Positions 7,945 through 17,016 of a stretch of DNA of 64,000 nucleotides are shown one piece after another. Made by a program: the position numbers and the translations under genes. Source of the DNA: Paracoccus zhejiangensis (GTDB taxonomy: Bacteria > Pseudomonadota > Alphaproteobacteria > Rhodobacterales > Rhodobacteraceae); contig NZ_CP025430.1 in assembly GCF_002847445.1 (NCBI RefSeq), positions 1,798,001 through 1,862,000 on the forward strand, read 5' to 3'. A model generated the notes under the pieces. It saw only the letters and a program-made list of their open reading frames with translations. It made no database searches and was not told where the DNA came from. How positions within the stretch are numbered: the first letter of the stretch is position 1; every line of letters begins with the position of its first letter.

Positions 7945-9029
7945 GCTTTCCCTGGCCCGAACCCGGCACCGCGCTTGCCGATGTACCCACCCCGATGCCG
8001 GTGATCGACGAGGACCGGCTGGCCGCCAACATCGCCCGCGCGCAGGATTACCTGGCCGGGCACGGGCTGGCCTTCCGTCCGCATATCAAGACCCACAAGC
8101 TGGCCTCGGTGGCGCAGGCGCAGCTGGACGCCGGGGCAGTCGGGATCAATTGCCAGAAGCTGACCGAGGCCGAGGCCTTTGCCGATGCCGGGGTCGAGGA
8201 CATCCTGATCACCTATAATCTCCTCGGCCCGGCGCGGCTGGCGGGGCTGAAGGCGCTGAATGACCGGGTGGCGCGGCTGACCGTCTGCGCCGATAGCGAG
8301 ACCACCGTCGATGGCTATGCCGGGGCTTTTACCGCCGGCAAGCCGCTGTCGGTGATGGTCGAATGCGACACCGGCGGCGGGCGCTGCGGTGTCCAGACAC
8401 CCCAGGCCGCCGCCGATCTCGCCGGTCGCATCGCCGCCGCGCCGGGGCTGCGCTTCCACGGCCTCCTGACCTATCCCGCCGTCGGCGGGGCCGAGGCGGT
8501 GCAGGCTTTCCTGACCGAGGCGGTGGCGCTGCTGGAGGCGAAGGGGATCGACTGCCCGGTCCGCTCGAACGGCGGCAGCCCTGACCTGTGGAAGGCGCAT
8601 CTGGTCCCGGCGGCGACCGAGCACCGGGCCGGAACCTATGTCTATAACGACCGCTCGATGGTCCGCGCCGGCGAATGCGGGCCGCAGGATCTTGCGATGC
8701 ATGTGCTGGCCACGGTCGTGTCGCGCCCGACGCCGACGCGGGCGGTGCTGGATTCGGGATCGAAGGCGCTGACATCGGACCTTCTGGGCTTTGCCGATCA
8801 CGGCGAGATCGAGGGCCTGCCGGGCGCGCGGATCGTGGCCTTGTCCGAGGAACATGCCGTGGTCGATCTGACCGGCTGCACCGGCCCGCTGCCCACGGTC
8901 GGACAGCAGGTCCGGGTGATCCCGAACCATACCTGCGTGGTCTCGAACCTGTTCGACCGGATGGTGTTTCACCGCGGCGGCGTGGTCACGCGGGTCGAAC
9001 CGCTGGCGGCGCGCGGCACTGTCTGGTGA
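7941..9029 (+). CDS. fold-type III PLP enzyme, D-threonine aldolase/D-serine dehydratase-like
   Basis: A 362-residue enzyme with an alanine racemase-like N-terminal barrel and a D-serine dehydratase-like C-terminal domain. The PLP lysine is probably Lys50 in RPHIKTHK. His330 and Cys332 in IPNHTC match the His-x-Cys metal site of DSD1/D-threonine aldolase enzymes. Known members cleave D-beta-hydroxy amino acids or dehydrate D-serine. It overlaps the upstream M81 gene by 4 nt and the possible GTG start of nagA by 3 nt. Its place between a metallopeptidase and nagA suggests that a D-amino acid or beta-hydroxy amino acid is released from the substrate; this is inference. Confidence 0.85.
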   Translation: MSFPWPEPGTALADVPTPMPVIDEDRLAANIARAQDYLAGHGLAFRPHIKTHKLASVAQAQLDAGAVGINCQKLTEAEAFADAGVEDILITYNLLGPARLAGLKALNDRVARLTVCADSETTVDGYAGAFTAGKPLSVMVECDTGGGRCGVQTPQAAADLAGRIAAAPGLRFHGLLTYPAVGGAEAVQAFLTEAVALLEAKGIDCPVRSNGGSPDLWKAHLVPAATEHRAGTYVYNDRSMVRAGECGPQDLAMHVLATVVSRPTPTRAVLDSGSKALTSDLLGFADHGEIEGLPGARIVALSEEHAVVDLTGCTGPLPTVGQQVRVIPNHTCVVSNLFDRMVFHRGGVVTRVEPLAARGTVW

Positions 9030-9037
9030 CTCTGGCG

Positions 9038-10165
9038 ATGACCGCCTATCGCGCCGAGTGGATCTTTGACGGGCATCGCTGGCATGATGATGCGGCGCTG
9101 GTTGTCGAGGGCGACCGCATCGCCGCCATCCTGCCCGCCGCCGAGGCCGAAGGGGCCGAAACCATCCCCGGCTGGATCGTGCCCGGACTGATCGATCTGC
9201 AGGTGAATGGCGGCGGCGGGGTCATGCTGAATGACGAACCCACCGCCCAAGGCATCGCCCGCATCTGCGCCGCCCATGCCGCTTTCGGCACCACCTCGGT
9301 CATGGTCACGCTGATCACCGACCGGCCCGAGGTGACCCGCGCCGCCATCGCCGCGACCGAAGCGGCCAGGGGCCAGCCCGGCCTGTTGGGCCTGCATCTC
9401 GAAGGCCCGCATTTCGACCCGGCGCGCAAGGGCACCCATGACCCTGCGCTGATCCGCCCGATGGAGACCGGGGATCTGGCGCTGCTGGTCGAAGCCGCCG
9501 CAAGCCTGCCGCATCTCATCTGTACCGTCGCGCCCGAGGCGGTGACGGTCGCGCAGATCCGCGCGCTGGCCGAGGCCGGGGCGATGGTCAGCCTTGGTCA
9601 CAGCGATTGTGCTTTCAGCGCGGCACAGGCCGGGATCGATGCCGGCGCGCGCATGGTCACCCATCTTTTCAACGCCATGAGTCCCCTGACCCATCGCGCG
9701 CCGGGCCTTGTCGGCGCGGCGCTGGATGATGGCCGGGTCTCGGCCGGTCTGATCGCCGATGGCTTCCATGTCGACGACGCCGCCCTGCGCATCGCGCTGC
9801 GCGGCAAGGCCGGTCCGGGGCGGATGTTTCTCGTCTCGGACGCCATGTCCACGATCGGCACCGACCTGCCGGGCCTGACCCTGAACGGTCGGCAGATCTT
9901 CCGCAAGGACGGGCGGCTGACGCTGGCCGATGGCACGCTCGCGGGGGCGGATATCGCGCTGATCGATGCCGTGCGGCATGTGCATCAGGGGCTGGGGCTG
10001 CCGCTGGATCAGGCGCTGCAACTGGCCGCGCTGAACCCAGCGCAGGCCATGGGCTGCGAGGATCTGGGCCACCTGCAGCCCGGTGCGCGGGCGGATTTCA
10101 TCGCCATCACGCCCGAGATCACCGCATCCGGCAGCTGGATCGGCGGCACGCGGGTTTCGCCATGA
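9038..10165 (+). CDS. nagA: N-acetylglucosamine-6-phosphate deacetylase
   Basis: A 375-residue amidohydrolase-superfamily enzyme that converts GlcNAc-6-P to GlcN-6-P and acetate. Motifs in order: PGLIDLQVNGGGG, HLEGPHFDP (metal-binding Glu), SLGHSD (His), THLFNAM (His) and LVSDAMSTIG (catalytic Asp). Length is normal for NagA. The ATG at 9038 is used here; a GTG at 9026 overlapping the previous stop as GTGA is an equally possible start adding four residues. It overlaps the ROK kinase by ATGA. No nagB-type glucosamine-6-P deaminase is present in the window, so the next step must be encoded elsewhere or differ. Confidence 0.9.
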   Translation: MTAYRAEWIFDGHRWHDDAALVVEGDRIAAILPAAEAEGAETIPGWIVPGLIDLQVNGGGGVMLNDEPTAQGIARICAAHAAFGTTSVMVTLITDRPEVTRAAIAATEAARGQPGLLGLHLEGPHFDPARKGTHDPALIRPMETGDLALLVEAAASLPHLICTVAPEAVTVAQIRALAEAGAMVSLGHSDCAFSAAQAGIDAGARMVTHLFNAMSPLTHRAPGLVGAALDDGRVSAGLIADGFHVDDAALRIALRGKAGPGRMFLVSDAMSTIGTDLPGLTLNGRQIFRKDGRLTLADGTLAGADIALIDAVRHVHQGLGLPLDQALQLAALNPAQAMGCEDLGHLQPGARADFIAITPEITASGSWIGGTRVSP

Positions 10166-11115
10166 TCCTGTGTTTCGACATCGGCGGCAGCACCATCAAG
10201 ACCGCCCATGCCCACGCCCCCGACGATGTTCGGCCATTGGGCCGCGTGCCGACGCCGGGGGATGATTTCGACACCTTCACCGCGATCCTCGGCGACGCCA
10301 TCGCCGCCGCGCCCGGCCCCGAGCGCGTGGCGATCTCAATCGCGGGGGTGCTGGACCCGGAAACCGGCATTGCCCGCGTGGCGAATATCCCCTGCCTCTC
10401 CGGGCGGCGACTGCACGAGGACCTGACCGAGGCGCTTGGCCTGCCGGTCGATCTGGCCAATGACGCCGATTGCTTCGCGCTGGCCGAGGCGACGGTCGGC
10501 GCCGGGCGCGGGCATGATGTGGTGTTGGGGGTGATCCTTGGCACCGGCATCGGCGGCGGAGTGGTGGTGCGCGGCCAGTTGATCAACCGCAATGGCGGCT
10601 TTGCCGGCGAATGGGGGCATGGCCCGATCGCGCAGCGGGTGCTGGGCCGGCCCGAGATCACCCTGCCCGCCTTTCCCTGCGGCTGCGGCTTGTCGGGATG
10701 CCTCGATGCGGTCTGCGGCGCGCGCGGGCTGGAGATGCTGCACGAGCACCTGCATCCGGGCGTGGTAGCCGACAGCCATGCGATCATCGCCGGTTGGCAG
10801 GCGGGCGAACCGCAATCCGCGCGCAGCATGGAATTGTGGATCGAACTGCTGGCCGGACCCTTGGCGATGATCCAGAACCTCCTGGGCGCCGGGGTCATGC
10901 CGGTAGGCGGCGGGCTGTCGAACGCGCTGCCGCTGATCGAGGCGCTGGACCGCGAGGTCCGGGCGCGGACCCTGCGCCGAATCGACCGCCCACTTCTGGT
11001 ACCCGCCGAATGCCGAATCGAGCCGGGCCTCGTCGGCGCGGCCATTCTGGGGCTGGCGAATGCCGCAGGGGAAAGCCGACTCGGCGGTGAAAATTCTGCC
11101 GTATGTGAAAATTGA
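10162..11115 (+). CDS. nagK: ROK family kinase, probable N-acetylglucosamine kinase
   Basis: A 317-residue sugar kinase of the ROK family. The phosphate-binding motif CFDIGGSTIK is at the N-terminus. The catalytic base is likely Asp101 in ANDADCF. GVILGTGIGGG and GEWGHGP match the sugar-binding region, and a zinc site is formed by His153 and the CGCGLSGC cluster (Cys173, 175, 180). Overlap with nagA and the GH20 gene nearby point to GlcNAc as substrate, but ROK kinases for ManNAc or glucose share these motifs. It is the last gene of the coupled group before a 98-bp regulatory gap. Confidence 0.85.
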   Translation: MILCFDIGGSTIKTAHAHAPDDVRPLGRVPTPGDDFDTFTAILGDAIAAAPGPERVAISIAGVLDPETGIARVANIPCLSGRRLHEDLTEALGLPVDLANDADCFALAEATVGAGRGHDVVLGVILGTGIGGGVVVRGQLINRNGGFAGEWGHGPIAQRVLGRPEITLPAFPCGCGLSGCLDAVCGARGLEMLHEHLHPGVVADSHAIIAGWQAGEPQSARSMELWIELLAGPLAMIQNLLGAGVMPVGGGLSNALPLIEALDREVRARTLRRIDRPLLVPAECRIEPGLVGAAILGLANAAGESRLGGENSAVCEN

Positions 11116-11148
11116 TTACACGAAATGGCAAGTGTAGCGTGAAATTTG

Positions 11149-11193
11149 TTGACTGGTCGCGGTGAAATCGGCAAATTCACGAAAATGAATTTC
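11149..11193 (+). promoter_or_regulatory. candidate promoter and RpiR operator of the ABC operon
   Basis: TTGACT at 11149-11154 could be a -35, with a weak -10 CAAATT 17 nt downstream at 11172-11177. The dyad GAAAATGAATTTC at 11181-11193 (GAAA, 5 nt, TTTC) overlaps the predicted start site and resembles operator 1 beside rpiR. The AT-rich gap also carries repeats of GTGAAAATT or GTGAAATTT at 11087, 11105 and 11139. A GGGAGG ribosome site precedes the ATG at 11214. The repression model is inference. Confidence 0.42.
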
Positions 11194-11213
11194 TTCGCGG
11201 GAGGGGTCGTCGA

Positions 11214-12371
11214 ATGAAGGTCGCCATCATCGGACTGGGTTATCGGCTCGGCTATCTGGGCCATGTCTTCAAGGAGATGGACCCGGACTTCGAGATCGTC
11301 GGCTATTTCGATCCCGCGCCCGCAGGCCTTGCGACACTCACGGAACATGGCATTTCTGCGGGCATCAGCCACGCCTCGCCCGAGGCATTGGTGCGGGCGG
11401 GCGGGTTCGATCTTTTGATGATCGGCTCGCCCAACCATCTGCATCTGGACCATATCCGGCTTGGTCTCGAGGCCGGGGTGAAAATCTTTTCCGAGAAGCC
11501 CATCGTTGCCAGCATCGAACAGACCTATGAACTGGCGGCCCTGATGGGGCGCTATGGCCATGACCGGCTGCTGGTCGGGCTGGTGCTGCGCTATGCGCCG
11601 CTCTACCGCGACCTGCTGGCGGCGCGGGACGAGGGCCGCCTTGGCAAGATCGTCTCGGTCGAGGCCGCCGAGCATATCTTCCCCTATCACGGCGCCTTCT
11701 TCATGCGCGACTGGCGGCGTTACGAGAAATGGTCCGGCAGTTTCATGCTGGAAAAATGCTGCCACGATCTCGACCTCTACAACGGGTTGATCGGCGCACG
11801 CCCGCGCCGGGTCGCCAGCTTTGGCGGGCGCAAGACCTTCGTCCCGGCCAATGATCCGCGCAACGAGGGCATCAACGACCTGAGCCTCTACCACCGCAAG
11901 CCCTCGGGCTGGAACGGCTCGGACAAGGTCTTCGACACCGATGCCGACATCATCGACTACCAGGTGGCCATCGTCGAATACGAGAACGGCGTGGGGATGA
12001 ACTTCCACACCAACCTGAACGCGCCCGACCAGTTCCGCCGCTTTGCCGTCTTCGGCACCAAGGGCCAGGCCGAGGGCGATTTCATCCGCGGCTTCCTGAA
12101 CGTCACCGATGTGCTCAGCGAATCCCGCGTGGTCGAGCGCGAATACAAGGCCACCGCCCTGTCGCAGCATTACGGCGCCGACGAGAAGATGGCGGCCGAA
12201 GTGGTCGATCACGTCATGAAGAACGGCCCGCTGCCGGTCTCGACCCTGCAGGCGCTGGAGGCCGGCATCCTTGCCCTGTCGATGGACGAGGCGCGGCGCA
12301 GCGGCAAGGTGCTTGACCTTGCGGCAGTTTGGGATCGTTATGACAATGCGCTGGTCCGGAAGGCGGCCTGA
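11214..12371 (+). CDS. Gfo/Idh/MocA family oxidoreductase
   Basis: A 385-residue NAD(P)-dependent sugar oxidoreductase. The Rossmann motif VAIIGLGYRLGYLG is at the N-terminus, followed about 70 residues on by IGSPNHLH and by the family EKP motif (FSEKPIVAS), whose lysine is normally catalytic. The C-terminal half contains EKCCHDLD, where the His often participates in catalysis. Family members oxidise or epimerise sugars and inositols. It is the first gene of the ABC transporter operon (3 nt before the next start), so it probably acts on the imported sugar or a derivative. Confidence 0.87.
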   Translation: MKVAIIGLGYRLGYLGHVFKEMDPDFEIVGYFDPAPAGLATLTEHGISAGISHASPEALVRAGGFDLLMIGSPNHLHLDHIRLGLEAGVKIFSEKPIVASIEQTYELAALMGRYGHDRLLVGLVLRYAPLYRDLLAARDEGRLGKIVSVEAAEHIFPYHGAFFMRDWRRYEKWSGSFMLEKCCHDLDLYNGLIGARPRRVASFGGRKTFVPANDPRNEGINDLSLYHRKPSGWNGSDKVFDTDADIIDYQVAIVEYENGVGMNFHTNLNAPDQFRRFAVFGTKGQAEGDFIRGFLNVTDVLSESRVVEREYKATALSQHYGADEKMAAEVVDHVMKNGPLPVSTLQALEAGILALSMDEARRSGKVLDLAAVWDRYDNALVRKAA

Positions 12372-12374
12372 GCC

Positions 12375-13259
12375 ATGATCAAGTCACGATCCGCCATGAT
12401 CTTTGCCTGGGCGCTTCTGGCCCCCGCGATCCTCTATGTGCTGATCATCGTGGCATGGCCCCTGTTCGAGACCTTCCGGCTGTCCTTCACCGATGCCTCG
12501 CTGCGCAAGGTGGTGAACTATGTCGGCTGGCGCAACTATGAGAAGATCTTCAACGAGACCTTCTTGACGGTCATCACCCGCACCTTCATCTGGACCTTCT
12601 TCTCGGTCCTCTTGAAGATGATCATCGGCATGTGCGGGGCGGTGCTGCTGAACGCCTCGGTGCCGGGGCGCAACATCTTCCGCATCCTGACCATGCCGCC
12701 CTGGATCGTGCCCATGGCCATCGGCATCTTCATGTGGGGCTGGATGTATAACGGCCAGTTCGGGATGATCTCGGGCCTCTTGCAGCGCTTCGGCCTGACC
12801 GATGGCCCGGTGGCCTTCCTCGCCTATGGCAGCACCGCCTTCTGGGCCACGATCGTCACCGATGTGTGGATCGGCGTGCCGATGGTGACGATCTATTTCC
12901 TCGCCGCCATGCAGGCCATCCCCAAGGACCTTTACGAGGCTGCCTGGACCGATGGCGCCGGACGTTGGACGCGCTTTCGCCGCATCACCCTGCCGCTGAT
13001 GGCGCCGGCGATCATCACCATGTCGATGCTGTCGCTGATCGCCACCTTCAACAGTTTCGACATCATCTGGATCCTGACCCAGGGCGGTCCGTCCGGCCAG
13101 ACCACGACGATGATCATCGACACCTACAACACCGCGATCGGGTCGAAAAAATATGGCGAGGGTGCGGCGCGCGCCGTGGTCATCTGCCTGTTCCTGTCGA
13201 TGTTCTGCATCGCCTATTTCCGCATCGTCCGCCGTCTGGCGGACCCCGGCAAGGCCTAG
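12375..13259 (+). CDS. carbohydrate ABC transporter permease, MalF/UgpA type
   Basis: A 294-residue inner-membrane permease with six predicted membrane segments. The first is IFAWALLAPAILYVLIIVAW; the cytoplasmic EAA loop reads EAAWTDGAGRWTRFRR and would contact the ATPase. It belongs to binding-protein-dependent transport family 1 (carbohydrate CUT1 type). It follows the oxidoreductase gene by 3 nt and precedes the second permease by 9 nt. The most likely substrate is a GlcNAc oligosaccharide or a related amino sugar, judged from the neighbouring catabolic genes. Confidence 0.9.
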   Translation: MIKSRSAMIFAWALLAPAILYVLIIVAWPLFETFRLSFTDASLRKVVNYVGWRNYEKIFNETFLTVITRTFIWTFFSVLLKMIIGMCGAVLLNASVPGRNIFRILTMPPWIVPMAIGIFMWGWMYNGQFGMISGLLQRFGLTDGPVAFLAYGSTAFWATIVTDVWIGVPMVTIYFLAAMQAIPKDLYEAAWTDGAGRWTRFRRITLPLMAPAIITMSMLSLIATFNSFDIIWILTQGGPSGQTTTMIIDTYNTAIGSKKYGEGAARAVVICLFLSMFCIAYFRIVRRLADPGKA

Positions 13260-13268
13260 GAGGGTCCC

Positions 13269-14141
13269 ATGGCGCTGTTTCGCAAGGACGACACCGCGAT
13301 GATCGACCGCTATCGCTGGTGGGAAATCGTCGGCATCTACCTCGGTATCTTCGCCTTCCTGTTCTTCCTGCTGTCGCCCTTCATCGAGGGCTTCCTGGTC
13401 AGCCTGAAGCCGCTGTCGCAGCTGTTCTCCTCGCCCTATACCTTCTGGCCGGAGAACGGCTCTTTCGCCGCCTATTTCGACATGTGGAAGACGGTGCCGG
13501 GCTTCGCGCGCTATATCTTCAACTCCTTCTTCATCTCGATCGTCTCGACCTGCATCGTGCTTCTGCTGGTGGTGCCCGCCGCCTATGCCTTTGCCCGCTT
13601 CCGCTTTGCCGGCATGGGGCTGGTGCTGGGGGCCTTCCTGGCGGTCAGCATGTTCTCGGGCGCGGTGCTGTTGATCCCGCTGTTCCGGCTGATGCGGACG
13701 CTGGGGCTTCTGAACACCTATTGGGCGATGATCATTCCGGGCGCGGCCTTCCTGATCCCCTCGGCCATCTGGCTGCTCAGGACCTACATGATGCGCATCC
13801 CGACCGAGCTGAACGAGGCCGCCTACATGGATGGCGCCAGCCAGTTCTATACCTTCCGCCGGGTGATCCTGCCGATCGCGCGTCCGGGCATCGTCGTGGT
13901 CGCCATCGTGACCTTCATCGGCGCCTATTCACAGCAGTTCATCTTCGCGCTGACCTTCAACTCCAAGACCGAATACATGCCACTACCGATCGGGCTCTAC
14001 GCCTTCTTCGGCAAGCAGGAGGTGATCTGGAACGAGCTGATGGCCGCCAGTTTCGTGGGCATCCTGCCCGCACTGGTCATCATCTTCTTCCTGCAACGCC
14101 ATCTCGTGGGCGGGCTGACCGCCGGCGCGGTGAAACAATAA
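13269..14141 (+). CDS. carbohydrate ABC transporter permease, MalG type
   Basis: The second permease, 290 residues. A hydrophobic segment (about residues 20-45) is followed by a periplasmic loop and further membrane helices. The EAA loop is NEAAYMDGASQFYTFRR, with the usual glycine. The start ATG is preceded by AGGAGG at the end of the previous gene. It forms a heterodimer with the upstream permease. It is followed after 27 nt by the binding-protein gene. Confidence 0.9.
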   Translation: MALFRKDDTAMIDRYRWWEIVGIYLGIFAFLFFLLSPFIEGFLVSLKPLSQLFSSPYTFWPENGSFAAYFDMWKTVPGFARYIFNSFFISIVSTCIVLLLVVPAAYAFARFRFAGMGLVLGAFLAVSMFSGAVLLIPLFRLMRTLGLLNTYWAMIIPGAAFLIPSAIWLLRTYMMRIPTELNEAAYMDGASQFYTFRRVILPIARPGIVVVAIVTFIGAYSQQFIFALTFNSKTEYMPLPIGLYAFFGKQEVIWNELMAASFVGILPALVIIFFLQRHLVGGLTAGAVKQ

Positions 14142-14168
14142 CGCCTTAAACAACCGGGAGACTTACAC

Positions 14169-15386
14169 GTGACCACACTCTTCAAACGCAGCCTGATCGG
14201 GCTGGCCCTTGCCGGCAGCACCGCCCTGCCCGCCCTCGCCGAAGACATCAGCTGGATCTATTGCGGCGACCGCATCGACGGCGTGCATGAAAAATACATC
14301 GCCGAATGGAACACCGCCAACCCGGACTTCCAGGTCAAGCCCGAGCTGGTGGGCTGGGCCCAGTGCCAGGACAAGGCGACCACGCTGGCCGCCGCCGGCA
14401 GCCCGGTCGGGCTGGCCTATGTCGGCTCGCGCACGCTGAAGGAATTCGCGCTGAACGAGCTGATCGTGCCGGTGCCGATGACCGAAGAGGAAAAGGCGGC
14501 CTATTACCCCCATATCGTCGACACCGTGACCTTCCAGGACAACCAGTGGGGCGTGCCCGTCGCCTTCTCGACCAAGGCGCTCTACTGGAACAAGGATCTG
14601 TTCAAGGCCGCCGGGCTTGACCCCGAGACGCCGCCGAAGACCTGGGCCGAAGAGATCGAGTTCGCCAAGATCATCAAGGAAAAGACCGGCACCCCGGGTT
14701 ATGGCCTCTCGGCCAAAACCATGGACAACACCATGCACCAGTTCCTGCACTGGATTTACACCAACAACGGCAAGGTGATCGATGCCGAGGATAACATCGT
14801 CCTCGACAGCCCCGAGAACCTGGCCGCGCTTCAGGCCTACAAGGACATCACCCCGTACTCGGTCGAAGGCGCCACCGCCTACGAGCAGAACGAGATGCGG
14901 GCGATCTTCCTCGATGGCAAGGTCGGCATGCTGCAGGCGTCGGCCGGCACCGCGACCCGTCTTGCGGAAACCGACATCAACTGGGGCGTGACCACCCTGC
15001 CGCTGGGGCCGTCGGCCACCGGGCCGGGCACGCTGCTGATCACCGACAGCCTCGTGGTCTTCGCGGGCACCGGGGTCGAGGAAAAGGCGACCGAATTCGC
15101 CAAGTACATCACCTCGCCCGATATCCAGATCCAGTACGAGATGTCGCCGGATGCCGGCCTGACCCCGCTGCGTCCGCGCCCCGAGGTCGAGGAACTGGTG
15201 AAGAACACGCCCTTCTGGAAGCCCTATATCGACGGCATCGAATATGGCGGACCCGAGCCCCTGTTCACCGATTACAAGGGCCTGCAGAACGTCATGATCG
15301 AGATGGTCCAGTCGGTCGTCACCGGCGCGGCCGAGCCGCAGGCGGCACTGACCAAGGCCGCCGAGGCCCTGGAAGAATACAAGTAA
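14169..15386 (+). CDS. extracellular solute-binding protein, family 1
   Basis: A 405-residue periplasmic binding protein. The start is GTG at 14169 with GGGAG upstream. The signal peptide runs through about residue 24, with a likely cleavage after ALPALA; no lipobox cysteine is present, so it is soluble rather than a lipoprotein. The mature sequence shows the two-lobed MalE-like pattern, for example FSTKALYWNKDLFKAAG and the AGTATRLAE region. It captures the sugar substrate for the adjacent permeases. A strong hairpin follows the gene, a common device for keeping binding-protein mRNA levels high relative to the ATPase. Confidence 0.9.
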   Translation: MTTLFKRSLIGLALAGSTALPALAEDISWIYCGDRIDGVHEKYIAEWNTANPDFQVKPELVGWAQCQDKATTLAAAGSPVGLAYVGSRTLKEFALNELIVPVPMTEEEKAAYYPHIVDTVTFQDNQWGVPVAFSTKALYWNKDLFKAAGLDPETPPKTWAEEIEFAKIIKEKTGTPGYGLSAKTMDNTMHQFLHWIYTNNGKVIDAEDNIVLDSPENLAALQAYKDITPYSVEGATAYEQNEMRAIFLDGKVGMLQASAGTATRLAETDINWGVTTLPLGPSATGPGTLLITDSLVVFAGTGVEEKATEFAKYITSPDIQIQYEMSPDAGLTPLRPRPEVEELVKNTPFWKPYIDGIEYGGPEPLFTDYKGLQNVMIEMVQSVVTGAAEPQAALTKAAEALEEYK

Positions 15387-15395
15387 GCTGAACCC

Positions 15396-15425
15396 GGCCC
15401 GGCCGCGCCGTCATGCGGCCGGGCC
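15396..15425 (+). terminator. intra-operon hairpin after the binding-protein gene
   Basis: GGCCCGGCCGC at 15396-15406 pairs perfectly with GCGGCCGGGCC at 15415-15425 over an 8-nt loop, an 11-bp GC stem. No T-tract follows, so partial termination or mRNA 3'-end protection is more likely than full termination. The ATPase gene begins 31 nt downstream. Confidence 0.7.
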
Positions 15426-15456
15426 ATTCTGACGGACGTCGCGAAGGAGTGGGCGC

Positions 15457-16587
<1,131 letters not shown>

Positions 16588-16592
16588 GAACC

Positions 16593-17006
16593 CTAACGCT
16601 CGGACGAGAAATGCGTCTTGAGATAGGTCATGATGACCTCTTTCTCGGCCGGCTCGGGGTCGAACATGCCCTGTTTCTCGACCATCCACTGCCACAGGTC
16701 ATCCCAACGCGCATCGGTCACGCGCTGCTGCAGGATGATCGCCGTCGAATGGCAGGCGGTGCATTGGTAATAGGTTTCTTCCGCACCCGGGGCGTCGGGC
16801 AGGTTGCCAAACTCGGGGTTCGGCGCCGGTCCCTCGGTCTCGGTCGCGGCGGGCGCGCGCAGGGCGGCCATCGGATCGGCGGCGGAGATCTGGACCTCGT
16901 TGCGCAAGGCCCGCATAGGATCGGGACCGGATTGGGCAACCGCAAGGGCGGCGCTGCCCAAAAGCGCCGCAAGCCCCAGCGCAAGCTTCAGCTGGATCTG
17001 GTGCAT
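16593..17006 (-). CDS. sorB: sulfite dehydrogenase cytochrome c subunit (SorB-like)
   Basis: A 137-residue periplasmic monohaem cytochrome c. The signal peptide is about residues 1-24 (LALGLAALLGSAALAVA). The haem site is CTACH (Cys82, Cys85, His86) and a Met in the following region (MVEKQGM) could be the axial ligand. The ATG at 17006 is preferred over an upstream in-frame codon because GGGGGAGGA lies directly before it. It is 10 nt downstream of the molybdopterin subunit gene and would accept its electrons, as in SorAB-type sulfite:cytochrome c oxidoreductases. A SoxD-type dihaem subunit is ruled out by the single CxxCH. Confidence 0.8.
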   Translation of the reverse strand: MHQIQLKLALGLAALLGSAALAVAQSGPDPMRALRNEVQISAADPMAALRAPAATETEGPAPNPEFGNLPDAPGAEETYYQCTACHSTAIILQQRVTDARWDDLWQWMVEKQGMFDPEPAEKEVIMTYLKTHFSSER

Positions 17007-17016
17007 GTCCTCCCCC

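Noticed and set aside
1..11115. Standard MurNAc/peptidoglycan recycling operon
   Set aside because: An RpiR/MurR-type regulator is present, but no MurQ etherase, AnmK or LD-carboxypeptidase was found, so only a loose link to muropeptides can be suggested.
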